64,000 nt of DNA, from contig CADCSX010000006.1 of assembly GCA_902805475.1 (NCBI GenBank), positions 1,612,001-1,676,000 of the forward strand, written 5' to 3'. The notes beneath the pieces were generated by a model that made no database searches, was not told the origin of the DNA, and saw only the letters and a program-made list of their open reading frames with translations. The stretch is from Entonaema liquescens. Taxonomy: Eukaryota > Ascomycota > Sordariomycetes > Xylariales > Xylariaceae. Of the stretch, positions 11,697 through 22,840 are shown piece by piece. Both the position numbers and the translations under genes were made by a program. How positions within the stretch are numbered: the first letter of the stretch is position 1; each line of letters starts with the position of its first letter.

Positions 11697-12235
11697 TGAA
11701 TATTTCTGTTACAAGAATAGGGGGAGGCAAGCATTATGCAACGATATCGTTTCCAATAATTCCTGGTGGTCGAATGCTCTCCGTAAACAATCTTTGGACT
11801 TGCCTACAAATTTCTTCTATTGTATCGCACAACAATTCATTTACTACAGATCCTCTATAATCACGAGAGCTGCTTTCAGCTCACCTACATTTGCTTAAAA
11901 CAATTTACTTGCTAAAGAAATGGAGCTGTATGTACATAAATACAAACGCAGAATACACTTGGTATCCCAAAGCAATTCCTCGGGCTGAAGTACAGACGCC
12001 AACAAAGAGAATAAGACAGGGTTTTCTTCTTTTTCCCTAATTCATGAGCCCTTGATATCGGCTCAGTTCACGCCCTTTAGCTTGTCAGCATAGAAAAACG
12101 CCAGTACAAATACAACAAATTAGGAGGCTTTTTCGCGCTCTCGTCCCTAGTACAAATGACTCTCTGCTTGCCCACGCGTGGGTATCCCTTCATCTTTTAA
12201 AAGAACGTGTACATATGCGCTGTTGTGCTTTAGAC
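11697..12235. other. Intergenic region
   Basis: Between the convergent small spliced gene and the R-SNARE gene; presumably the 3' UTRs of both. No further gene was seen. Confidence 0.5.
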
Positions 12236-13023
12236 TCATCCCGTAGCGTTCTTAATCGCAATCACGATAGCGACAATGATCAAGACGATCACGACAATGA
12301 GCAGCGCCATTAGCTTGACGTTCTTCCACCACATCTGCCTCTTGAGACCACGGCTGCGCACTCTGAACTCCCGCGCGCTGCCACCCAGGCGGTCCGTCTT
12401 ATCGACGAGCAAGTCGATGCGCTCGCCCCTCTCAAGCAGGCCCTCGATATTTCGGGTCATGATGCCGCGAACGTCATCGATCTCGCGCTGAACATTAGTA
12501 ATAGCGTCGTCGCGGCCGCCGCTCGTGGTGCCGAACTCGACCATCAGATTCTTGAGGTCGGCGTTGAAGCTGCCGGCGCCGTAGTTCGGCATGTCGGCGA
12601 AGTCGGCCGTCTCGGCGGAGAACTCGTCGAAGAAACGCTTGCGGATCTCGAACAGGAAGCCGAAGGGCACGCGACGACCCAGCGACGACTCCGCGATCAC
12701 CAGGAACGTCAGGCCGCCGGCCGACGGGTTGCCCGGGTGCGCCGAGGGCGCTTCCGATATGTAGTGGATGTGGTGCGAGCCGTGCGTGTACGTGAGCTTC
12801 TGCGGGCTGTCATGGTTGATCTTGGGGAGGATGAGGGAGGCGAGCGACGAGGTTTGCGACGAGGCCGAGGTCGTGCATTCGGCTAGTATAGTGGTGTGAT
12901 GGGCGATACATGAACTGCCTGCTTGTTAGCTACGCTAATTGGTCCCTTTTGATGAATAAGATGGATAAGATGAATCGGGACGTACTAGAGAAGTGGAGTT
13001 TGAGGTGTCGAAGAGGACGCCAT
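12236..13023 (-). CDS. Longin-type R-SNARE (VAMP7/Nyv1-like synaptobrevin), 238 aa
   Basis: Two exons, 13023-12986 and 12914-12236, joined in phase 2 to read PLLYSCIAHHTTILAE, the classic start of a longin domain. The longin domain fills about residues 10-125. The R-SNARE coiled coil (NVQREIDDVRGIMTRN to LLERGERIDLLVDKT) carries the zero-layer arginine. A C-terminal membrane anchor (LMALLIVVIVLIIVAIVIAI) is followed by only a few residues, so it is tail-anchored. VAMP7-type SNAREs act in fusion with vacuole/late endosome or plasma membrane by pairing with three Q-SNARE helices. The gene body is markedly GC-rich compared with its flanks. Confidence 0.93.
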
Positions 13024-13611
13024 CGTGAATGATGTACGGAGGCACCCGATCGATATAGATAGTAGCTGATTGTTCGAGATCTGATAATGATATTCGTCGG
13101 TTTTTGGTCTTGTATTATCCAGTAATTTAGGAGAGGAATATCCAGGAGGGAAGGGACTTTCGAATGTAGGGGATAGGGATAGGATTGGCAAAATTCCAGT
13201 CAGCAGTTCAGGCGTCTTGGGTATTTGGGGGCAAGGCAAGGCTAGGTAAACTCAAGATCCATGAATGACGATGGGGAATACGTTAAGCGATACGTTAGCC
13301 AATAGACAACCGAGCTTAAGAAACGGTAAGTCACAATAGGCAAGTATAATATGTACTCCGTGCGTAGCGAAAACACTGTGTACACTACGTCTGCCGGATA
13401 CCTAAGCCACGGATTTGACCGATAAGAAAAATTTATGTACCTTATCGCGGCGCCCACTTACCAAAAGTTCTAGGGTCCAAAGTCTGCGATTTGCCTCCCA
13501 TTTAAGTGCTTGAGGTCGTTAGCTTCAAGGTTGATGGCAAGTCATTTTTTAAGTGTGAAGGAATCAGATCTAACATGATTCCTAACCACTTCTTCACTCC
13601 TTATATGTGCA
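13024..13611. other. Divergent promoter region, R-SNARE / SUV3
   Basis: 588 bases between two divergent genes, presumably containing both promoters. No ORF of note and no distinctive motif that I can support. Confidence 0.5.
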
Positions 13612-16104
13612 ATGCGCTTCCCTCTTAGGACTGGACCGGCTAGTTCAAGCTATGCGTCTCACGCATATCATAGACTTGTCTTTAGACATGCTTTTACTAC
13701 ATTCAATGCTGCAGCGCGCGGGCAGCCAAAGCCTAAGCCAAAGCCAGCTTATAAGATGATAAAGGTGAGGATAAGAAGAATAGTATAAGGATATTTGATT
13801 GTATGTGTGATCACTAACAATACATAGCATCCATCACCAAATTTACCTCATGACTCAAGATTCCGAGATGCTCAAAACCGTTTGAGTAGACTGGGTGAAA
13901 ATGGTGCCAATGGATCGAAGCACGCCCAGAGAGAAGCGACGAAGGCCTATGGCATATTCCGGAATCTCACTCTCGGTAGATATAATCTGATGATGGTTCA
14001 TACGCACTCCTGGAAAGAAAAGCATGAAGTATATAAAGCATTTGGCGTCAACACCATACTTGATTTTGAGCGCGAGGCAAAGTTGTTCAAGCAGTCTATT
14101 GAGAGGGCTTGCGATCTTGCGAGCGAGAAGAATGCCATTTCCAAGACTGCAAATCCCTTGTTCTGGGGTTTGCGCAATGCTTTCATTGAGCAGGACGTGC
14201 CAGGCCTCAGTGAGGAATTATGGTATAGTTTCCAAAACTTTCTTATGCGATCGAGATTTCCCAATAATATCGCCTCAACGCATAAGAAGATCGCGGATTT
14301 TAGGTTCCCTTACGAATGGTTTCCTGCTACAAGGGCTTTACAACGCACGATTCATCTTCATGTCGGCCCGACGAACTCTGGGAAGACCTACAATGCCCTG
14401 AAGGCGCTTGAAAACTCCAACTCTGGTATCTATGCGGGCCCGCTTCGGCTACTGGCGCACGAAGTCTATACTCGCTTCACAGCTAAGGGCAAGAAATGCG
14501 CCTTAATCACTGGCGAAGAGCAGCGTATTCCTGAGGACGAAGACAATTATTTTAGAAGCTGCACTGTTGAAATGACTCCTCTTAATTTACCGGTGGATGT
14601 TGCAGTCATCGATGAGATCCAAATGATTGGAGATATCGACAGAGGATGGGCGTGGACGCAAGCAGTCCTGGGCGTACAGGCCAAGGAGGTCCATCTCTGT
14701 GGAGAAGAACGTGCCGTGGAACTAGTCCAGTCTCTGTGTGCCAGCACGGGCGACAAATGCATTGTATCTCGGTATAAAAGACTTAGCCCGTTGCAAACCA
14801 TGGATCATAGCCTGGGCGATTACTCAAACCTACAAAAAGGGGACGCCGTTATCACGTTCTCTCGACTTGGCATCCACGCCATAAAGAACCAAGTCGAGAA
14901 GCTTACGGGACGTCGGTGTGCCATGGTGTACGGATCATTACCGCCCGAAACTCGCGCTCAGCAAGCCTCACTTTTCAATGATCCGGATAGCGATTATGAT
15001 TTTATCGTCGCCAGTGACGCTATTGGCATGGGTCTCAACTTAGAAATCAGGCGGATTATCTTCGAGTCGACACACAAACGCATGAAGAATGGCTATCGGC
15101 AAATATCAACGTCCGAAATAAAGCAGATAGGAGGCAGAGCTGGCCGTTACAGAACGGCACGTCAGGCGACTCTATCAGAGTCGACAACAAACGCAAATGG
15201 AGACGAAGTAGTTGGAACCCCACCGCCAAAAAATGACCAGCCTGGTTTGGTGACGACCCTAGAACAAGATGACCTTCCTATTGTACAGAAGGCGTTTGCC
15301 TCCGAGCCGGAACCTTTACAATCAGCCGGTTTACAGCCTCCTCCGTCCGTCATTGAACGATTTTCGTCGTACTTCCCCCCCAATACTCCATTCAGCTATA
15401 TATTAAACCGTCTGCGAGATATTGCTCGACTTTCTCCACGGTTCCACATGTGCGGTCTCAAAGAAATGCTGACGGTTGCTGATTTAATCCAACCTTATCC
15501 CATGTCAGTTTATGATCGATGCGTGTTCCTGAATGCGCCGGTTAACCTGGCTGATAAGAAGGGCCCTTCAATATTACAAGCTTTTGCGAGGTGTGTCTCT
15601 AATATGGAAGGAGGTGAGCTCCTTGACATACCAGAAGTCGAACTAGAGCTTCTCGACAAGGGCGAGGAGACGTTTCACAGCTCAGGAGATCTTTTGCGGC
15701 AGCTGGAAGGTCTTCACAGAACGATAACGCTGTACCTCTGGCTTAGTTATCGGTATTCTGGCGTGTTTAGAAGCCAGAACCTTGCATTCCACGTAAAGGA
15801 ACTAGTGGAGACCCGAATCAACGCTCAGCTAGCTAAGGTCAGTGTCAACCTTGCTAAGCGCAGAGAGCAAATGGAAAAGATTCGGAAGGAGGCAACAAAA
15901 TCAGAACGCAAGAAAGAAAGGGTTCTTGGTGGAGATGTTTCGATCGACGGGCCCAAACATGAATTAACTGGTGGCGAATGGAATGAGGAAGGGCACGAAG
16001 AGCCCCTGTACGAAAGTCCTGCGGAACTGGAACCCATCACTCGTCTAGCACCGCACTCTAAGCGTAAAGCGGCCAACCAAAACGCTCATGCGGGTACAGG
16101 TTAA
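13612..16104 (+). CDS. suv3: Mitochondrial ATP-dependent RNA helicase SUV3, 809 aa
   Basis: Two exons: 13612-13764 and 13828-16104. The 63-nt intron has a CACTAAC branch and is phase 0. The N-terminus (MRFPLRTGPASSS..HRLVFRH) is rich in Arg/Ser and lacks acidic residues, as expected for a mitochondrial presequence. Helicase motifs: Walker A GPTNSGKTYNAL at about residue 230, DEIQ Walker B in VIDEIQMIGD at about 310, and motif VI in QIGGRAGRYR. A SUV3-type C-terminal domain follows. SUV3 is the helicase subunit of the mitochondrial degradosome, unwinding RNA for the exoribonuclease, and is needed for intron and transcript turnover. The length fits the fungal family. The Lys/Arg-rich C-terminal tail is poorly conserved. 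Confidence 0.95.
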
Positions 16105-16818
16105 TGGCATTATACGAATACATTCGGAAATGTAAAACAATGTACAATATAACGACCGGCAGGGACTAATAAGTCCGCAGGATAACTCCAATCACATAAA
16201 GCCACATAAAGCCCTTCTATAGGCTTAGCCGCATACTAAAAGTTGGACATGGCCAATAATTTATGAAGTATGAATGTGTCCGTACGTATATATGTAGACC
16301 TTTAAATTGTACCTAATGTACCTATATGATTATACAACGCCCTAACCCAAGGCATCTGGGAGATCAGACTGCATGTAAGAGTACCAGGAAGGTGGATCTT
16401 TTGGCATACAAACAGCAAGGCAAGTGCTTTGTAAAGTATAGGGGTAACTACGTACATAAGGAGGTAACTAACCTTACGAAACCATACCTAGGCACCTACA
16501 ACTCCTACGACACCGCTAAAAGTGAGATGGATATTACATGAAAGACCTTGACCGACTTCCACATTTCAATATTATTATCTCACCTATAAACCGCGCTTTA
16601 TATAACCGAAATTCCTATATGAATAATGGATCTTTTGTCACCCGTACACGAAGTTTATTCCTTTAAGTGACGGAGCCTAATAAATCCTCTTATCCGTACC
16701 CATCCTTGAAGTACCTCAGTTCCTCGCTATGGAGGGTAACACTGGAGATAGAAGCTCGTCATCCGAATGGTCTCACCGGAGTACTGCCAGTCGATAGCGA
16801 CCTCCCAGTATCTCCGGT
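16105..16818. other. Intergenic region
   Basis: AT-rich; several short frames without domain resemblance. It contains a TACCTAGG-type short palindrome (16489-16496) of a kind that recurs in this window's intergenic DNA. Confidence 0.5.
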
Positions 16819-18651
16819 ATGGACGGGCCAACGGGTAAGATGCCATCATCATCAGTACCAATTATACGCCCAGCTGGACGGCAGATTATAAAAGAATCAT
16901 ACAAAAGCGCACCGGCCACCCCGAATACGTATATTGACCCGCCACGACCGGCCAGAGATGGGTGTGAATGGGTTTGGTTCCCGGCAGGCTACTGGGCCGA
17001 GCGCGAAGTTGCTGAGAGCCCCGGAAAGGCCATGAGGCATTTCAAATGGCGAAAGCGCTCTGGGAAGAGTAGCTCCGGCTGGGACACTCAAGATGGTATG
17101 GACCATTCAACCGGTGGCCTATGGGATCATATACCAAGAATCTCCCAGCCTCTATCTAGCCTCTTTACTAGCGAAGACGGTTATACCCAGGGGCAATCGT
17201 TCCGCCGTCACGGCACGAGTAGCGAGAGCGGCAAGTCCATGTTCCCGCTAAATCGAGCAACCCAATCGCCGCTACCCAGCCCTTACCTAACCGAAGAAGC
17301 TCACGTTCAATCTTTACAAAGGTCACCGCAAGGGTTCCGGAATAACCCTAACAATATTTCCTTTCCTGGACCAGCTAGAAAGGTACAGAGCTCGCCACTT
17401 ACAATAATAAGCCACGACTCGGATTCAGCTACTCCCCTTGCAACCTTAATAAGCCAGCCGCCGACTATTTCGAGATCTTCATCTATCCTTCACTCGACCG
17501 CAAATATACCCGATGCTAAGCCCAGGAAATCATTTCTTTCAAGGCTCCTCCCAAATCATAGACCTGTAAGTTCAAGGAGTGTATTCAAGTTTCAACATAC
17601 CCCCATTCCTCAATCTCGAGCATACCCCCGGCACTGACAAAAGCATTTTACGATTAATGTAGAAGTTCAAGAAGATACACAGCGACAACGATACATATGA
17701 CTCTACGGCAACCACGATTGCGGATGTACAAATACAGCCCTTAATTCACCAGCGTAGTCATTCACCACCTATGCCACTCATGAGCCGAGTAGCATCACTA
17801 CTCCGCGAGGAGGGAAAGAGACCGCGTTCCTTCAAGCTCTTCGGAAAGAGCCCCTGGTACCGTAAGGCTTCTGTCGGCTCTGAGGCGAGCACCTCGAGCT
17901 CCATCCGTGACGTACTCCGAGGCCGGACACCCATTACAAGCCCGGTTTCTTATATTGGTGTGTGTCTCCGAAGTCTCTATAATTCTTCAAATAATAGTCT
18001 GAATACGTACAAGACTACCTAGATAGCAGAGCGAATATCAACACGCTAGGTACCCTATAAGAGGCGAGTCAGCTAACGGATTGAGATAGAACCAGCGAAC
18101 ACATTTTGCATGCAGTTCCCAGGTGGTGTAAGTCTAATCGCTATAATGCTCTCGTATACATACACTGAATCCACTTACACAACGTTTAGGAGGCAACCCG
18201 TATACAAACACCGCCACTACGCGAGAGCGGCCACCATGCTACCCGACCACAGTCATTCTTCTTCGATATCTCAACCCCACCGGCTCACCGCGGAAGTAAC
18301 AGTGAGCCTAGTCCTTGTCTTTACCCAGCACCCATTTCTCCTTCAACCGCCGAGCGCGATACCGGGTAGGACCGGGATAGGCAAGGCAGAGATAAGAGGG
18401 AAAATCGCTCGAGCAAGGAGTGGTGGGAGGTACCGGTAGCACTGCCCCGATACGAAGCTCTGTCTCACGGCCATTTCGAGTTTAACATGCCGGAACATCT
18501 ACCGAATAGCCCCATGTGCCCGGCTAACAAGAGACACTCTTCTGGCGGCACGGGGGTCTGCGTGTATCATGGTAGAAGGAAGAGAAGCAGAGCTATGTCG
18601 GACAACGATAGGAGCGAGGATGGCGAAAACAACGGGGATAGATGGATGTAA
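16819..18651 (+). CDS. Conserved fungal protein of unknown function, interrupted by an in-frame TAG
   Basis: Four exons by splice signals and phase: 16819-17565, 17663-17957, 18090-18127 and 18190-18651. Introns carry GTAAGT/GTGTGT donors and one has a GCTAAC branch. The product, about 513 codons, starts with a DGCEWVWFPAGYWAERE segment, has a Ser/Pro-rich disordered middle, and ends with LPRYEALSHGHFEF, then PEHLPNSPMCPANKRH and GGTGVCVYHGRRK. I recall these N- and C-terminal segments as conserved across filamentous ascomycetes, with no known function. A TAG codon at 18367-18369 interrupts exon 4 although conserved-looking sequence continues in the same frame on both sides. The only splice escape would be a 24-nt intron, too short for this group. 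It is therefore either a nonsense mutation, a base error or readthrough. Confidence 0.7.
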
Positions 18652-19063
18652 AAAGGTCGTTAATTAGTAAGCCCGACTTATAGATAGAATATATTATGAC
18701 AAAATGCCTTGTTACATCATGATGATATATTTCTTTTTTACATTGTTGTATTACATAGCAACTGAGAGGAACTTCTTAACAGATCCTCCTCCCAACCCCC
18801 ATCAAAAAGGTCAAAGTGCCTGAAACAAGTTATAACGCAAAACAGTGCTCAAGTTGAGCTAGTCCTACCTCCAACTCCGAAACTAAGAGAATATCACCCT
18901 TCTATCTGATCCTGAGTGTCGCACCAAGCCATCTTATAAGGAGTCTAGTTGAATCCTTAACAGCGACTCTAGGAACCGGCACTTAGAACCCTCCAGGATA
19001 CCGGTCCAACCACAACCACCATCGCGGCCGCGGAACCGGCACGGCGGAACATACGAAAGGCCT
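18652..19063. other. Intergenic region
   Basis: Convergent 3' flanks of the TAG-interrupted gene and the PMP3-like gene. Nothing further was seen. Confidence 0.5.
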
Positions 19064-19797
19064 CTAGTCCTGGGTCTGGATCTTGTGATCGCCCTTGACG
19101 GCCTCGGCGTAGGTAGGCGGGGCGTGGCCCTCGTCGTGGTGGCCGTTCGACGGGCCAGCAGACGACGAAGAAGTGTTGTTGGTGTTGTTGTTACTGTTGC
19201 TAGTAGCGCCGTAGCTGGGGTGAGAGCCAGAGGCTGTTTTTGGCTGCGCCTGGGGACGGGGCTGCGGCTGCGGCTCCTGCACGAAGACGTAGGTGACGCG
19301 GGCGCCCTCGCTGTCCTGCGGCACGGCGTCGTACTCGTACGATTCGGGGAACTTGGAGATGATGTACCAGGCGTGTAAGAGGCCGGGGAGCTATGGCGTT
19401 TGTTAGGATATGGGAGTAGATAGATAGGCAGAGATGGAGAGTTGTCGATGTAGATAGATGCGCATATGTCTCGGGTCGTGGGGTTCTGGAGGTGGGACTT
19501 ACGTAGCCTAGTACGCATAGCAGGATGTTAATGATGGAGTCGGCGGAGCAGAGACCGGTTTTGACCCAGACTATTAATTTATTTCATGTTAGCTATTGGA
19601 TTCTCAGATATAATCGGCGGCGTTGATCGTGATACGCGGTTGGGGTTTGATGGACGTCGTGCGATACCTATCTACGCAAGGCAGACGAATAACGAGGCTC
19701 ACGAGTGAGGGGCAAGTAAGAATCATTGAGGATGACGTACCCGGCAGAGGGGGAACAGAATGGCCAGAAGGCCGAGGAACAGGTCCGCGGAACACAT
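19064..19797 (-). CDS. PMP3/RCI2-family small membrane protein with apparent 1-nt frame break
   Basis: Three exons: 19797-19741, 19570-19503 and 19390-19064. The reading is MCSADLFLGLLAILFP at the start, then WVKTGLCSADSIINILLCV and LPGLLHAWYIISKFPES, the two hydrophobic hairpin segments of the plasma-membrane proteolipid 3 family. A long hydrophilic tail follows with QPQPRPQAQP, an Asn/Ser-rich stretch and PPTYAEAVKG, a PPxY motif that could recruit Rsp5-type ubiquitin ligase. PMP3 proteins stabilise membrane potential under salt stress. Exon 1 does not join in frame: a run of five C where six would give the family-typical FPPLPVWVK. One missing C, real or sequencing error, explains this. 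About 150 aa if repaired. A weak alternative donor (GTCATC) 4 nt downstream would also restore frame but breaks the conserved motif. Confidence 0.78.
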
Positions 19798-20321
19798 ATT
19801 TAGTCTGGTTTTTTTTTCGGATTTTGGTTTTCTCGGGAAGAATGGAAATAACAATAAGGAAATCCCGTATGATAAATTGCGGGGAGAGCTGTGTAGAGAT
19901 ATAAGAAGTATGAGGCTAGGTAGAAGCGTAGGTATCGTAAGGTTTGTAGGAAAGTTGACGATGAATGAATGGGGCAGTCATGCGAGCTGAGTCTGGGGGT
20001 GGATAAGAACAGTACGGGAAGATTACTTCATACTTTCCCTGTTGGGGAATCGGTTCAGGGTTTAGGCAGCTAAATCTTGCGCTAGGGACCAGTTGTTTCC
20101 ATGGTGGATAATGTATGACGCTATATCACCGCACTGTATACATGGGTTAATGTGGCTTAAACCCCCTCTATGGCTAATAGATACCTAAAGACGAACGGCC
20201 TCTTATACAATGGCTTTTTAAACTAGAGAAATATAAATCATAATACTCTCTATATACATAATAATACTATACCGGATTTCATTCAACAAGACCTTCGAGA
20301 ATATTACGAACGAAAAGAATA
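19798..20321. other. Intergenic region
   Basis: Upstream flank of the PMP3-like gene and 3' flank of the helical-repeat-like gene. AT-rich; no gene seen. Confidence 0.5.
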
Positions 20322-22524
20322 CTATTCAAATTGAACGACGGGAGTTTGAACCTGTGTCCCATGTTCCCCTAAATCTTCTGTGCTCTCCGCTGTTGGCACT
20401 GCTGGTCCTGGATTAGTATTAGCATTGGCTAGAGATGTGTGTGTCTACCTAATGATACGGTTAATACTTACTACGCGCGACCGGTCTCTTCCCCTTGTCC
20501 ATCTTCGAGTCGACATCCAATTGCTCAGAGCCCATTTGTCCTATTTCCTTCCGTTTGCTAACATGAATCGGCTTTACCGTAGCCTCCGAGGTGTTAGACC
20601 TGGTATCCTCTCCATTGAGAACCAACCAGTCTTCCTTGACCCCTGATTCCCTTTCATTGGAACTGGGTACCGGGAACCCTCCGTCTTTTAGAGGAAGGCG
20701 ACGTCTCATATAAAACTTTTCATCAATTAGTCTTCGATTCGTACTGTCAAGTCCTTCGTAGATCTTGTCTGCCTTTTCCAGATCCCTCTTTACTATTGAT
20801 TCATCGGTCTCTAGGGCGTGGTGTATCATCCAAAGCGCCCAGCCTTGTAAATGCCCTATGTAAGTGTGCAATAACGAATTAGAAAGCAATGCTGAAATCT
20901 CCGTTTTAAGGCTATCCCTTGAAGCCTCGGTATCGCATATTAGGTATTTCGAAATCAGGGTTTTTGTATAATTCAAGATGTCCCCTTGTGTTTTGTTTTG
21001 TAAGTTACCGAGCTGTTCAAACTCTTGAATCGGTTTAGCAGAGAACATGGTAAGCAATTGCAATGCCTTTGCTTCTGTTTGATAGTCACCAAGAGTTTGT
21101 AAGGTTTTGATTGCTGTTCTTACTGGTGTTTCGATGTCGGACGCCACCTGATCCAACTTCCAACCCGGGTTCTCCATCTCCAATGGGATATATCCAGGTA
21201 ACGTATAATCCTTGCTATGAAAGACCATTCCCGGCGATGAGTAAAGAGACTCTAATTGAGGGCGTAGTTGCTCAGGACGTTTACTGTAAGACTTCGCCAG
21301 CATCCACCTCACGAAAGGCCGACTTCTCATGCTATCAGGGTCACTTTCCATAATTGATGTCGCAAGGCGTGTGGACTGATCAATTACATAATTAATGAGT
21401 TCATGAGCTTTCTCGTCGAAGTCTATTGACCTGTCCTGTATGTATGACACAAGAATACTGAGAAGCGCGAGTGTTGTTGACGTATCGTACCCTTTGATCG
21501 CGCTCGACCAATCCTTGATGAAATCCTGGACACGCCTTTGGGGAGATACATCGTCACTCCAGTCCCGACTGACATCGAGTTTTGGGATTGCCATTCTGGC
21601 CACGGAGATATCGCAGAGATCCCAGATTCTCCCGTGTCTGAGAAGGACTGCGTACAGGCTTCTGTAGAACTGTGAAGGGAACGAGTTTTTAAGGTACTCT
21701 TGAAAAAGAATAAGACGGTTAGCCATAGCAAGCATCTTGATCTAATCATCTTAGCAATATGCACATCAGTGTACCACATACCTACTTACCTCAGTTGAAC
21801 TTATGTCTCTCTCTTCTGAGTCTATAGCAGACTTTATGATGTCGAGATTAGCGAAAGTTTCGATCATAATAGCATGATAGTCATGCGAGACGATTCCAGG
21901 CTTATGACAAGCGATAAAGACCTGTATTAGTTTCCAATAGGATCTGAGCAGGCGTCCATCGTCACTATCCCTATCATTTTCCGCCGCGTCGTATATCGTA
22001 CTGCCATCAATTTCAGAGAGGGCATTGTAGTCGCCTTGTTCTAACAGCATCTCCGCAAACTCGATGAGGATATTAGGCTTATGTAAATAATCCTGTAAAT
22101 TGTCCGTGAAGAACTTTCTCGCAGAGACAAAATCGCCTAGCCTCTGTAGACGACAAAACTCTTCCAGGATCTCGTCTAAATCCTCTTGCACGGACATCCT
22201 GAGATGGACCGTGACGTTGTCGGCCTCATAAGAGGGATGACAACGAAGATTGGGCTTTCTTTCAAAAGAAGGAACACCTGGGTAAAGCGCCTCACTGGCA
22301 GGGGGATATGCAAAGCGACGCCCTTCATTTTCGGGATTAGTGTCGCCGGTATCTCTTAGATGAGCTGTGTGGTGTTGAGGTCCAGTGTCAGTTGTATACC
22401 CCCCTCTCGGTACGATCTGCATCCCCTCGGCTCTATTTCGATCATTGCGTATCCTTGACAAAGGACTGGGTAGCCGTTGGCCTGGTGGTGGTAGCTGTTC
22501 GATATAAGGAGTATGATGCTTCAT
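20322..22524 (-). CDS. Uncharacterised fungal protein, alpha-helical, 703 aa (divergent pair member A)
   Basis: Three exons: 22524-21790, 21741-20472 and 20428-20322. Donors are GTAAGT and the phases are consistent. The third exon adds 35 codons that a single-frame scan would miss. The first ~100 residues are disordered and Pro/Arg-rich. From about residue 105 the protein is strongly helical, with QEDLDEILEEFCRLQRLGDF and ILIEFAEMLLEQGDYNALSE resembling TPR-like helix pairs, continuing to about residue 600. There is no catalytic motif, signal peptide or membrane segment. I recall similar proteins in many filamentous ascomycetes, always unannotated; this is memory, not a search. It is divergently oriented from the gene at 22841 with a 316-base shared promoter, suggesting co-expression. 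Function unknown. Confidence 0.82.
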
Positions 22525-22840
22525 GATGCCCCCCTTCTAAGAAAATGATCATAATGCGCAATAGCCTGCTTAATATATTTTCTAAGGACAGGAATAATGA
22601 TGTAGGTAGATTTGAAAAAAATTTACTTGGGGGCTATGGCAGGGCTCAGCCCCTCTATTGCTTTTCACTCATGTATGTAACTCTGCAGCCGACATGTTGC
22701 GTAAGAAGCCAGCTGAGAGCCTGCCTTATTAATCGGCTGATCGGAGGAGTTCATCTTTCTTCCAATACATTCCTTCATACATTCACAGTTTAAGACGATA
22801 CCTAGCTCCTCCGAGTAATACGTTCTACCTAACAAATATT
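22525..22840. promoter_or_regulatory. Shared divergent promoter of the uncharacterised gene pair
   Basis: 316 bases separate the start codons of the two divergent unknown genes, so both promoters must overlap here. A CTCCGAG element appears near 22808. No known binding site can be assigned. Confidence 0.45.

Noticed and set aside
18366..18390. 24-nt intron as an explanation for the in-frame TAG
   Set aside because: It keeps phase (GT..AG) but is far below the minimal intron length in filamentous ascomycetes and lacks a branch site.
20341..20372. TTTGAACCTG box as a possible tRNA B-box
   Set aside because: No matching acceptor or anticodon arms around it; it lies in the last exon of gene A.
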